55,192 nt of DNA from JADKIH01 sp043747595 (GTDB taxonomy: Bacteria > Bacteroidota > Bacteroidia > AKYH767-A > 2013-40CM-41-45). Below, in pieces: positions 43,694 through 52,665 of the stretch. Positions within the stretch are counted from its first letter, which is position 1. Every line of letters begins with the position of its first letter. The notes under the pieces were generated by a model, which saw only the letters and a list, made by a program, of their open reading frames with translations, ran no database searches and was not told the origin of the DNA. The position numbers were made by a program, and so were the translations under genes. The stretch lies in assembly GCA_043747595.1 (NCBI GenBank), contig JAYTOX010000008.1:1-55192 (forward strand), in the 5' to 3' direction.

Positions 43694-45778
43694 ATGAGAG
43701 TTAACTTTTACATACTGCTGATTGCATTTTGTATGTCGTTTCTTAACCAAGGAATTGCACAAACTATTACTTGTAATCCTCCATCAGCTTTAACATCATC
43801 AAGCATTAGTACATCTAGTGCGGTATTAAATTGGGTTAGTAATGCTTCTGCATTAGGCTACAATGTGCATTATCGCCCGGCGGGTTTGCCCAATACTGCG
43901 TGGCAACAAATTACAACACAGCTTAATTCCGTTACTGTCGCCAATTTGCTTTGCAGCACAACTTACGAATGGCAAGTGCAATCTATTTGTTCGACCGTTG
44001 GTTCAGCTAATTCATTGAGTGCTTTTACGACAAGTCAAAATTTTACGACAGCAATTTGCACAATTCCAATTTGTGTACCACCTACTTCGTTAGTGTCGAG
44101 TGTGCTCAGTGCAAATAGTGCAATCTTGAGTTGGACTTCTGCATCTGGTTCACTGTACTATAATATTCAGTATCGTCCTTTTTCTGCAACTCCTACAAAT
44201 TGGATTTCTCAAATGTCGCAAGGAACAGCGTATACATTAACAAATTTACTTTGCAATACAACTTACGAATGGCAAGTGCAATCTGTATGTGGAACAGCTG
44301 CAGGTAATGTTAGTTCATTCGCTACTAGTGTAACTTTTACAACGGCTGCATGTGTTTCAACTTGTCAGGTTCCAACAGGATTAAACAGTAATTCAATTAC
44401 GTTTAATTCATCGCAAGTATCATGGGGAAGTGTGAGTGGTGGTGTTGCTTATGTAGTGCAATATCGTCCGGCTAATTTGCCTAATGCAGCTTGGATTACT
44501 CTCACGACGCAAACAAATTCTTTGTCGCTTAGTAATTTACTTTGTAATACACAGTATGAATGGCATGTACAAACTCGATGTTCTACATCGGGAGGAATAA
44601 ATTCAAGTAGTACATTTTCTTTAAGTCAATTCTTTACTACTCTTTCATGTCCAACTACTACATGTCCACCACCAACAACATTAGTTTCAAGTGTTGTTAA
44701 TTTGAATTCTGTAATTCTTAGTTGGGCTGCATCGGCCGGCAACATTTATTACACTGTTCAATACCGTCCAATTTCTTCTGTGCCTACAAATTGGAATTCA
44801 ATGATATCACAGAACACAACTTTTACATTGGCGAATTTGATGTGTAACACTACTTATCAATGGAGAATACAATCATTTTGTAGTACTGCAGCAGGAAGTA
44901 TCGGAGCTTTTTCTTCGATTATGACTTTCACAACGCCACCTTGTCTCAATAATTGTCCGTTTCCTGCAGGGCTATCAAGTGCTGCGGTAACTTTCAATTC
45001 TGCTAGCCTATCATGGACAGCTTCGAGTGGTGTAATTGCTTATATTATTCATTATCGTCCTGCTATTCCTAATGCTGGTTGGATATCCGTTACTACACAA
45101 AATATTAATGCCGTAATAGGAAATTTAATGTGCAATACTTCGTACGAATGGCAAGTAGCATCCTTATGCTCTACTTCAGGTACGATTAACTCAGCTGGTC
45201 CTTTTTCTTCGAGTCAATATTTTACCACACAAATTTGTCCAAGCATCAGTTGCTTAGTTCCTACTGGTTTGAATGCGACGAATATCGCTACTTACAGAGC
45301 ACAATTAAATTGGAATGTTACCGGAGCAAGCCGTTACGAAGTCAGATATCGTCCCGCAAATTCATTGAGCTGGATGAATGCTACTTCACTTACAAATACT
45401 AGTTTAATTTCTGGTTTGTTGTCAAACACTGTTTACGAATTCCAAGTAAGATCTAATTGTTCAACAAGTGCAGTAACAAATGTTTTCAGTGCTTGGTCGC
45501 CTTCATCATTCTTTACCTCATTAATGGCAATGTCGAAAGTTTACCCAAATCCGGCCGGGCAACAATTTTTTATTCCGATTGAATCGGCAAGTAAATCTGA
45601 ATTGAAGATTGAATTGTTTGATCAATATGGCAGTTCTGCATTACAGATGATCCAACAAATTAATGAAGGAGATAATCAAATCGAAGTAAACACAAATGGT
45701 CTTCAAGAAGGGTTGTATTTTATTCAAATTACAGGAAAAGATATTTTGGAAAAGCAGAAAATATATATTCGAAATTAA
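43694..45778 (+). CDS. T9SS cargo with six fibronectin type III domains
   Basis: 694 residues with a signal peptide (about 1-23). Six FN3 domains of about 100 residues follow: each has a C-x-x-P start, a LxW strand, a YRP strand (YNIQYRP), and a C-N-T-x-Y-E-W-Q-V strand, with extra Cys at the joints. Domains 1, 3 and 5 share YRPA..PNA.W and CST.G..NS, while 2 and 4 share YRP....PTNW and TAAG, so an A-B pair was duplicated; domain 6 is divergent. Residues 620-694 are a type A T9SS domain (VYPNPAGQQFFIPIE, LQEGLYFIQIT). Probably a surface-bound or released binding protein; the ligand is unknown. Confidence 0.9.
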   Translation: MRVNFYILLIAFCMSFLNQGIAQTITCNPPSALTSSSISTSSAVLNWVSNASALGYNVHYRPAGLPNTAWQQITTQLNSVTVANLLCSTTYEWQVQSICSTVGSANSLSAFTTSQNFTTAICTIPICVPPTSLVSSVLSANSAILSWTSASGSLYYNIQYRPFSATPTNWISQMSQGTAYTLTNLLCNTTYEWQVQSVCGTAAGNVSSFATSVTFTTAACVSTCQVPTGLNSNSITFNSSQVSWGSVSGGVAYVVQYRPANLPNAAWITLTTQTNSLSLSNLLCNTQYEWHVQTRCSTSGGINSSSTFSLSQFFTTLSCPTTTCPPPTTLVSSVVNLNSVILSWAASAGNIYYTVQYRPISSVPTNWNSMISQNTTFTLANLMCNTTYQWRIQSFCSTAAGSIGAFSSIMTFTTPPCLNNCPFPAGLSSAAVTFNSASLSWTASSGVIAYIIHYRPAIPNAGWISVTTQNINAVIGNLMCNTSYEWQVASLCSTSGTINSAGPFSSSQYFTTQICPSISCLVPTGLNATNIATYRAQLNWNVTGASRYEVRYRPANSLSWMNATSLTNTSLISGLLSNTVYEFQVRSNCSTSAVTNVFSAWSPSSFFTSLMAMSKVYPNPAGQQFFIPIESASKSELKIELFDQYGSSALQMIQQINEGDNQIEVNTNGLQEGLYFIQITGKDILEKQKIYIRN

Positions 45779-45800
45779 CTATCTATTTATACTTTGCTAA

Positions 45801-45831
45801 AAGAGGCGTTCAAGATTATTGAGCGCCTCTT
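45801..45831. terminator. Possible bidirectional terminator between convergent genes
   Basis: AAGAGGCG (45801-45808) pairs with CGCCTCTT (45824-45831), with inner TCAA/TTGA pairing. The T-tracts on both sides are weak. It lies between the stops at 45778 and 45864. Confidence 0.6.
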
Positions 45832-45863
45832 ATTAGTTTATTATATTTTGATTTGAGGTAATT

Positions 45864-47378
45864 CTACTCAAGCTGAATAAATTTTGAAGTATTTATTTGC
45901 TGGTTATTTTGTATAGTGAGTGAATAAATTCCGCTGCTAATTTTCGGTAACTGAAAGTCTAAATTATTATTAGTGTCTATGGTTTGATCAAAAATTAAAT
46001 TTCCTGTAGAATTATTCACAGATATTTTTATTTTACCTACAGATTTAGTGAAATGAATTTTTGCGTTTTCAACTGTAGGGTTTGGGTAAAGAATAAAATT
46101 AAATTGCATATTGTCAATGTTTGGAACTGACACCAACGATGAAATATTATCAAATTTAATTGCTTCCGGCACAAACCATAGTCCGGTGCTATCGCCTAGC
46201 TGTTTCCATATACATGAAATAGAATTGATAGTATCAAAACTTAATTTTGGGTATGGGCTTAGAAATTTCATTGTATCGGGGTAGTCCGTATTAAATCTGT
46301 TCCAAGTTCCGGGAAAATTAGTACTATGATGAAATAATGGCAATTGATTATTTGTAGCATCGAAATAGGTAAAAATAAAATCTGAATCGATTTGATTAAA
46401 GATTATCTCAGGAAGATACTTTGTTGTAGTTGCCGTATCAATAATTTCCATATTCCAATTGCCATTACTTTGGCCTGAAGACTGATAAAATGAAACAAGA
46501 TTTGTAGTTCCGCTAACTGCATTTCGGTTGGCAATGATAACAGAAGTATAATCAAGTGATGTATTTTGATAATTCGAATTTTGCATTATTATTTTTGGAA
46601 AAAAACATTGACCGTTTGTAAATGAATCAACAGTGTCAATAATTGTGAATGGCGAAAAAATTATCGGATTATTTGTCGCTGAAAATATTACACCAATATT
46701 ATTTCCTTTCATAAAAGTAATTCCATAATTTCCAGTTCCTGTTGTATTTCCAGAGCCGTAAGAAATATCTATTTGAGCAAAGTTGGAAGTGTCTGTTGCA
46801 ATTGTTGATGTAGCAAAATTCAATCCTCCATCAGTCGAATAAAATAAATGAAGCGAATCGGAAGTTGTATAAGCTACTGCAACACTATATGGAGATGATG
46901 AACTTAGAGGGTTGTGGTCGTCTGAGGTAAGTTTTATGTCGTCGATAAAATAACCTAGATTATAACGATTGATTAATGTGCCATCAAAAGCATTATAACT
47001 TTCAACAATACCTACTTTACCGGGCCCAGCGTTCCCGGGACCATTTAACGTTAAGAACAAACGTAAATTAGTATTGTTACTTCCTGCTACAATCATTTTA
47101 GTAATTTGTGGATAATAAGCAGATCCTGGGGTTACTGAATAGTCTATGATTGTAGTCCATGTAACTCCGTTGTCAACCGATTTTAATACTTTATACCCGG
47201 TATTTGGCATGTCGTAATAATTGAATCCAACGAAAATCCATCCGTTGAAAGCTGTCTGTAAATACTCATCATACACTTGAACGGAAGTGGTATCAAAACA
47301 AATTTTGTCGACACCAAAATTTTGTGCATTTGCAGTATAATACGAAATCAATAAAAAGAAAAGTAAAATATTTTTCAT
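45864..47378 (-). CDS. T9SS cargo with sialidase/BNR-like propeller
   Basis: 504 residues with a signal peptide (MKNILLFFLLISYYTANAQ). The body reads as repeated beta-propeller strands with BNR-like Asp boxes: KSVDNGVTWTTI and YSTDGGLNFAT. No catalytic sialidase residues are evident, so enzyme activity is not claimed. Residues 430-504 form a type A T9SS domain (ILYPNPTVENAKIHF, SSGIYSLTIQNNQQ). The gene follows the 47457 cargo gene on the same strand with 78 bases between them; the two may be co-transcribed. Confidence 0.82.
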   Translation of the reverse strand: MKNILLFFLLISYYTANAQNFGVDKICFDTTSVQVYDEYLQTAFNGWIFVGFNYYDMPNTGYKVLKSVDNGVTWTTIIDYSVTPGSAYYPQITKMIVAGSNNTNLRLFLTLNGPGNAGPGKVGIVESYNAFDGTLINRYNLGYFIDDIKLTSDDHNPLSSSSPYSVAVAYTTSDSLHLFYSTDGGLNFATSTIATDTSNFAQIDISYGSGNTTGTGNYGITFMKGNNIGVIFSATNNPIIFSPFTIIDTVDSFTNGQCFFPKIIMQNSNYQNTSLDYTSVIIANRNAVSGTTNLVSFYQSSGQSNGNWNMEIIDTATTTKYLPEIIFNQIDSDFIFTYFDATNNQLPLFHHSTNFPGTWNRFNTDYPDTMKFLSPYPKLSFDTINSISCIWKQLGDSTGLWFVPEAIKFDNISSLVSVPNIDNMQFNFILYPNPTVENAKIHFTKSVGKIKISVNNSTGNLIFDQTIDTNNNLDFQLPKISSGIYSLTIQNNQQINTSKFIQLE

Positions 47379-47456
47379 TTTGTTAAGCTTTTAAAATTGA
47401 AAGTGCTCAATTGAATGTGTTGTAGAATATATTTTTAATTGAAAGAATTTCGAATG

Positions 47457-49289
47457 CTAATGAATTATTGCAATTTTTTTTGTAAATAGAGTATTATCTA
47501 TTAACAATTGGATTAAATAAATTCCTGAATTTAAATTTTCGGAATTTATCTGTATGAGGTTATCCTTTAAATATCTGTCGAGAATTAATTTTCCATCGAT
47601 TGAATATAAACAAACACGAGAGAAGTTTTTGTTGTTTGCAGCTTGTATGATTGTTAAATTTGGGGATGAGAATATTTGAAACAATTCCGAATCGAAATTA
47701 AGTGAAGATACATAAGAACAATTATCAAAATAGATAAAAGCAGAATCCATCGTTCTGCAACCACTTCTTTTTTGTTCTATTAGCCAAATTGGTAATGTAT
47801 CCGGAACCATTGTAGTCGTAAAGTAGCCTGGATACGCCCACGAATAGTTTATTCCATCGGTACTCCAATATGTATTTGCTCCGCTTTGTGAATTATACAA
47901 TGATACTGATGTTTGGCATGTATGAACATCGTTTAATACAAGTTGTTGTAGACTATCGAATGTAATTGGAATTGGTGCAACGGTATAGCTACTGCCCAAT
48001 GAATCAATCACTGTAACCCCATAGTTTCCTGTTGAAGTTACATTTAGAAATGAAGTAGTATCGCCTGTAGTCCATAAATAACTTGAAGCAGTATGCATTG
48101 TTGTTAGTTGAACAGTATCGCCCGAGCAATAAATTAGTTTATTAATTTGTAAACTGTAAGGGAATCGCTCGCCATTAGGGCCTAACTTCATAAGATAATT
48201 TAAACTATCGCCATAATAATTTGTGGAAAAAAGTAGTATAACTCCACCATCAGAAGTTGCATCCATTGAAGTGAAGCCAAAATTATATGGGAATGATAAC
48301 GTTTGCGACCAAATTGTATCGTCCGAATTATTAAATTTATAGATGGTTTGTCGGATAATGTTCTGGGATAAGCTGTAGTAATTTACAAACAAAAAGTAAC
48401 TACTGTCGATTGCTTGAATAGGCGCAAAAATAGATGAAATATTATTTTTAAGATTAGAAATTCGTTGTTGCACTCCGTGGTTATTAAAACGTCTTATGGT
48501 TAATGTGTCTGCATGATTGTAAAATAAATTAAAACTTCCATCATCGTTGAGTAGCAATTGTGATGATTCTGGAAGATTCAGATAGGCGGTGTCTAAGACC
48601 TTCGTGCCGGCAGTGTCATAGAGTGAAACGTGGTCACGTTCTGAAATAAAGTGTGTAATTGAATCTGATTCTTCAATAAAAAAATCGTTTGCTTTTTCAC
48701 CTTTCTTGTTAAAGGAATAATTAAAATTATAAAAAGCACCAAATGACTTATTTATTATTAGTTGTAAATCAGAACTTCTTCTTGCATAATCCATAAGATT
48801 CGACACGCCGAATGTTCCTATGAAAGTTACCGCCCAGAAAGTATTGCTTGCGCCATGATAAAGACCCCAATTATTTGTGCTGTTATAAACGCCATATATA
48901 TCTGTATAGATACTATCAAACGCTATTCCTGACAAATCTGTTTTTAATATTTTCGGTACAGCATAGTAACCATTTACATGTGCATACGAAGCCGATTGAA
49001 TAATTAACGTTGAGTCTAAAAGTAAAAGACGATCGAACCAACAATCAGAATCTTGAACGGTATAATATTTTTCCCATAATGTATTTCCTGCACTGTCGAG
49101 TTTGGCAAGCACAGCTCGTGTTGTTGCATTTACGGTGTCTATGCCACAGATGTAATAAGTATTGTTAGGCCCTTCAATAACATCATTAATACCTAAATGG
49201 TTTGAGTTCCCATAAGGACGTTCCCAAGCAATTTGTGCATTTAAAAAGAAAGGAAATAGGAATAATAAGAGTGTCAAATATTTTTTCAT
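47457..49289 (-). CDS. T9SS cargo, propeller-like repeat protein
   Basis: 610 residues with a signal peptide (MKKYLTLLLFLFPFFLNAQ). The body has many short strands with repeats of the type AKLDSAGNTLWEKYY and TSDGGVILLFST, as in T9SS proteins with 'delta-60'-like or propeller repeats. Residues 380-520 contain an Ig-like part (CSGDTVQLTTMHTASSYLWTTGD). Residues 540-610 match a T9SS domain (IFSSPNLTIIQAA, LNSGIYLIQLL), although the usual NP in the first strand is replaced by SPN. It precedes the 45864 cargo gene in transcription order. Function unknown. Confidence 0.82.
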   Translation of the reverse strand: MKKYLTLLLFLFPFFLNAQIAWERPYGNSNHLGINDVIEGPNNTYYICGIDTVNATTRAVLAKLDSAGNTLWEKYYTVQDSDCWFDRLLLLDSTLIIQSASYAHVNGYYAVPKILKTDLSGIAFDSIYTDIYGVYNSTNNWGLYHGASNTFWAVTFIGTFGVSNLMDYARRSSDLQLIINKSFGAFYNFNYSFNKKGEKANDFFIEESDSITHFISERDHVSLYDTAGTKVLDTAYLNLPESSQLLLNDDGSFNLFYNHADTLTIRRFNNHGVQQRISNLKNNISSIFAPIQAIDSSYFLFVNYYSLSQNIIRQTIYKFNNSDDTIWSQTLSFPYNFGFTSMDATSDGGVILLFSTNYYGDSLNYLMKLGPNGERFPYSLQINKLIYCSGDTVQLTTMHTASSYLWTTGDTTSFLNVTSTGNYGVTVIDSLGSSYTVAPIPITFDSLQQLVLNDVHTCQTSVSLYNSQSGANTYWSTDGINYSWAYPGYFTTTMVPDTLPIWLIEQKRSGCRTMDSAFIYFDNCSYVSSLNFDSELFQIFSSPNLTIIQAANNKNFSRVCLYSIDGKLILDRYLKDNLIQINSENLNSGIYLIQLLIDNTLFTKKIAIIH

Positions 49290-49449
49290 AGAAATAAGAA
49301 TAAAAATTGGTTATCGAATATATAACATTTTCTTGAATCTCTGCTGCTTTAAATAGGAATAAAAGTAATTTTGGAAAACATTCTATTGGTCAAAAGCTGA
49401 ATTATCCATTTTCGCTTGCGAGATAATTTATTTTGAAAATAATTTTGCG

Positions 49450-49484
49450 AAAAAAGCCCTAACCATTTGATGTGGTTAGGGCTT
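49450..49484 (-). terminator. Rho-independent terminator after methyltransferase gene
   Basis: A perfect 12-base stem (AAGCCCTAACCA at 49454-49465 with TGGTTAGGGCTT at 49473-49484), a 7-base loop, and on the minus strand six T. It is about 65 bases after the methyltransferase stop. Confidence 0.88.
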
Positions 49485-49550
49485 ATTCATCCAAAATTCA
49501 ACTAGTATGATATACTAAAAATTAATTCAACTCGACTCGTGAATGTGAAA

Positions 49551-50309
49551 TTATCCAATCCTTTTTACTTCCACCAACCAGTCCCAAGGGTCTGCTGCTT
49601 TTACATTTTTAGGAAGTTCGTCTAATTCTGTTCCCCAGTCGTATTCAATTCGATCAATCGTTTCAATTTGAAATTTATCGTTGTTGAAAAATGAAATGAT
49701 TTCGGGAAGTAGATAATGTTTTGTAGGCGTTCCCTCAATATTAAAAACGCCATCTTTAAAAACAGGATGAAGCTCGGGCGATAAATGGCTAATGTCTTGC
49801 TTGGGGATGTCGTTAAATTTTACTCCTTGCTTTTGATAAATTTTAATAAGCATCCAAGTAGCAAACGACATCGACTCTAATGAAGGAAGAACAAAAACAG
49901 CTGTTCCTCCAACTTTCAATGAATTCATGGCATTGCGTAACATCTGAAAATTACGAGTATTATCAGAAGAGATCGAAACGTTGCAGCACAATAAAAATTC
50001 GGCCTTAGGCAATTGCATTTTTTTTTCTGCAAGATCAGCTTGATGTAAATGAACATTCTTAAAATTAAGTTTCTCTGCCATGTCGAGTAGGTTTTGAGAT
50101 ACATCAACAGCTACAATTTCTTTAAACAACGGCGATAACATAGGCAACGCTTTTCCAAGACCACAACCAAAATCGATTGCTAAGTGAGTTTTGTTTGCAT
50201 GGCTCTGAACCATTTTTTTTAGAACACCTTTCTTGTCGCTTTTGTAAACATCAAAAACTTCATCTTCATAAACCGGTGCTACCTTGTCCCATAAAATTTG
50301 ATCGCTCAT
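49551..50309 (-). CDS. Class I SAM-dependent methyltransferase
   Basis: 252 residues. Motif I is AIDFGCGLGKALP (44-56), the acidic end of strand 2 is AVDVSQNLLDMAEK (Asp69), and the strand 4 region is AEFLLCCNVSISSDN. The C-terminal third (DWGTELDELPKNVKAADPWDWLVEVKRIG) is typical of a stand-alone small-molecule or lipid methyltransferase, but the substrate is unknown. It has no close neighbour and its own terminator, so it is probably monocistronic. Confidence 0.85.
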   Translation of the reverse strand: MSDQILWDKVAPVYEDEVFDVYKSDKKGVLKKMVQSHANKTHLAIDFGCGLGKALPMLSPLFKEIVAVDVSQNLLDMAEKLNFKNVHLHQADLAEKKMQLPKAEFLLCCNVSISSDNTRNFQMLRNAMNSLKVGGTAVFVLPSLESMSFATWMLIKIYQKQGVKFNDIPKQDISHLSPELHPVFKDGVFNIEGTPTKHYLLPEIISFFNNDKFQIETIDRIEYDWGTELDELPKNVKAADPWDWLVEVKRIG

Positions 50310-50928
50310 ATTTGTAGATTATTAATTGGTGATTGAATATAAATTGAAACTTAGACGAACATTGCTATTGTATTGAATAATAAAATTTACGTGCCATAAA
50401 TTTAAACGCAATTTATAGAAGGTGACAATTCACTGAGTGAAATATTACTTATTATTAATAAACAAGCACACTAATTTACTATTAAAAACGAATTGGAGAG
50501 ATTGGAATGTATTTATTTTATTCACGCCAATTGTTTACAACTGAATTATGAAATAGAAAAATAGTTAATTATTAGGAAATTTTGAATTTAGCTAAAAAGA
50601 TTGCAATAATAAAACGAATGATTTGGATGATGCTTGTTTTTTATTTGAAAGGAATGGGTACATGTGTCACGGATTGGATAGTTTAATTATACCGAACAAT
50701 TAAAAGTAGTTTAGTTTTTTTTCAATAAAACATTTGAAATTGTTGAGAAAAGCTCTAGGTGGGAATTAAAATTCGAAAACTGAGAAAGTAATCAATTCTA
50801 ATGTTGCCGATAGTGTAAAAAAATATTCTTGCGTTAATATTTGTATATCTTTACTGTTGACTTTGGAATTCTGCACACTGTATTTTTCTTCCAATTTTTT
50901 TATATGTAATAGATTTTTTTAAATGCTT
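50310..50928. other. Gene-poor intergenic region
   Basis: About 620 AT-rich bases upstream of the methyltransferase gene and downstream of the OmpA gene. I see no gene, clear terminator, or repeat in it. Confidence 0.5.
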
Positions 50929-51615
50929 CTATTTAGAAACATTTAAATCTCCTTTTTCCGCAGCTTTTTTCAGTTTTTTATTTGCAAAAATGGCAACTTC
51001 AACGCGGCGATTATTCTCTCTGCCATTTACTGTTGAATTATCAGCTATCGGTTGCGACTCACCATATCCATTTGTGCTTATGCGCGAACCAATAACACCA
51101 TATGATTTAAAGAAAGTTGAAACTGAAGACGCACGTTCTCGGGATAGTTCCAGATTATGAGAACTAGATCCTGTATTATCTGTATGTCCTTCAATTAAAA
51201 TATTTGTATCATTATATTTCTGAAGAATTTTTGATAAATCCATAAGATTGGATTTGCTTGTTTCTGAAAGGCTATATGAATCTACAGCGAAAAGAATTCC
51301 TGAATCGAAAGTGATTTTTATCCCTTCTCCAACTCTTTCAACTTTTGCATTCTTTAAATCACGTTGAATTTCCTCGGCTTGCTTATCCATATAATTTCCA
51401 ATTATAGCACCTGTTGCACCGCCTACAGCAGCACCAATCAAGGCGCCAACAATAGTGTGATTACTCTGACTTCCTACAACTGCTCCAATACCTGCTCCTG
51501 CACCGGCACCAATGGCCCCTCCTCGCTGAGCACGATTCCAATTACAAGATGTAAAAACTAATATTACATTAAGTAGTATTAGCGTAGTTACTATTATGAA
51601 ATTATTTTTTTTCAT
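50929..51615 (-). CDS. OmpA-family lipoprotein with glycine zipper (YiaD-like)
   Basis: 228 residues from ATG 51615, which starts the lipoprotein signal (MKKNNFIIVTTLILLN); lipobox VFTSC places lipidation at Cys24. An upstream in-frame ATG at 51660 is less likely. Residues 32-73 are a glycine zipper (GGAIGAGAGAGIGAVVG and GGATGAIIG), probably membrane-associated. Residues 105-210 are an OmpA domain with FDSGILFAVDS, IEGHTDNTG (141-149) and GRENNRRVEVAI, which should bind peptidoglycan. It anchors the outer membrane to the wall. Upstream lies a 41-bp perfect palindrome and then the small barrel gene. Confidence 0.9.
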   Translation of the reverse strand: MKKNNFIIVTTLILLNVILVFTSCNWNRAQRGGAIGAGAGAGIGAVVGSQSNHTIVGALIGAAVGGATGAIIGNYMDKQAEEIQRDLKNAKVERVGEGIKITFDSGILFAVDSYSLSETSKSNLMDLSKILQKYNDTNILIEGHTDNTGSSSHNLELSRERASSVSTFFKSYGVIGSRISTNGYGESQPIADNSTVNGRENNRRVEVAIFANKKLKKAAEKGDLNVSK

Positions 51616-51684
51616 GTAAATTGTCTTTGAGTTTGAAAATATGGGATTGCCTTGCAACACATTTTAGTAATTAATTCACAATTA

Positions 51685-51725
51685 AATTTCAAATAACTTC
51701 AATTTAATTGAAGTTATTTGAAATT
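51685..51725. repeat. Perfect 41-bp AT-rich palindrome
   Basis: Two perfect 20-base arms (51685-51704 and 51706-51725) are separated by one T. It lies between the barrel gene (stop at 51741) and the OmpA lipoprotein (start at 51615), both minus-strand. No T-tract follows on the transcribed strand, so a standard terminator is not evident; an operator or a very stable mRNA hairpin is possible. Confidence 0.8.
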
Positions 51726-51740
51726 GCTCTAAGATTATTC

Positions 51741-52424
51741 TTAAAACATAATTGATAAGCCGATATATCCTGAATTAGATTTTAGATGCGTTTTTTCAAC
51801 GATGTAATATGAATCGTTAGTAAAAGTTTGACTGTTGTCGGAGATGTCGACAAGGCCAATTACTCCACGATAACCTAAGCCCAAGCGAATGGTACGTGAT
51901 GGGTTGATTCCGAAGTCAAGTCCTCCACCATAAGCAAAGCCGAAGTCGCTTTTCTTTATTGAGAGACTAGCATTTGATGAATATGTTCCGTTGTTACCCG
52001 ATGTATTAATACTACTTCCTACACTAATTCCAATTTGTGGACCAGCTACCAAATTAAAATTTATAATTCTGGATTTTCCGGTATTGACTGAAAACAAAAT
52101 TGGAATGTTAACGTATTTCAAATTAACTTGATGTTCCACATCCATATCTTTATATTTCTGGCTAAAAGAATTGTAAATTATTTCGCCTTGTATTCCAAAA
52201 TTATCAGTAAAGTTAAATCCGAGAAACGCACCAACTCCATGTCCCAAAGTTGCTGTACCTGAAACAGTACCCCCTGAAGAAGTTTTCATATTGAATGATG
52301 ATACATTAGGCATATATCGAATACCAAATTCCACTTTTTTTTGTGCTTCAGCATGCTTTGTAGTCATTAAAACTATGGCACAAAGAGCTATGCCAGTAAG
52401 CATATATTTTTTTAATTTTTTCAT
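51741..52424 (-). CDS. Outer-membrane beta-barrel protein (PorT-like/OMP_b-brl)
   Basis: 227 residues with a signal peptide (about 1-27, ending HAEAQ). The rest is amphipathic strands of an eight-stranded-type small barrel: VEFGIRYMPNVSSFNM, GAFLGFNFTDNFGIQGEIIYN, YVNIPILFSVN, GPQIGISVG, AYGGGLDFGI and a last strand ending in Phe (YIGLSIMF), as outer-membrane proteins do. It belongs to the broad PorT/OmpW-like group common in Bacteroidota; the specific role is unknown. The OmpA lipoprotein gene follows on the same strand. Confidence 0.82.
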   Translation of the reverse strand: MKKLKKYMLTGIALCAIVLMTTKHAEAQKKVEFGIRYMPNVSSFNMKTSSGGTVSGTATLGHGVGAFLGFNFTDNFGIQGEIIYNSFSQKYKDMDVEHQVNLKYVNIPILFSVNTGKSRIINFNLVAGPQIGISVGSSINTSGNNGTYSSNASLSIKKSDFGFAYGGGLDFGINPSRTIRLGLGYRGVIGLVDISDNSQTFTNDSYYIVEKTHLKSNSGYIGLSIMF

Positions 52425-52665
52425 TCTATTTTTGTTTTAAATTATAATGCAAGTATCTCCTTTTATGGTGGAGTTGTCCTTACATAATTTTAGCGATAAG
52501 TTACATCATTCACATAGCATGCTGTTTCTGACCTCTAATCCTTTATTTTTGTTTGTAGAAGTTTAAACTATACCTGATCATCAGTGTTAAAACAGCTTAT
52601 TAAAATAATAAACACATACAATCCTCTAGATAGATATATCCGGTTAAGGACTTATGATTTCACAT

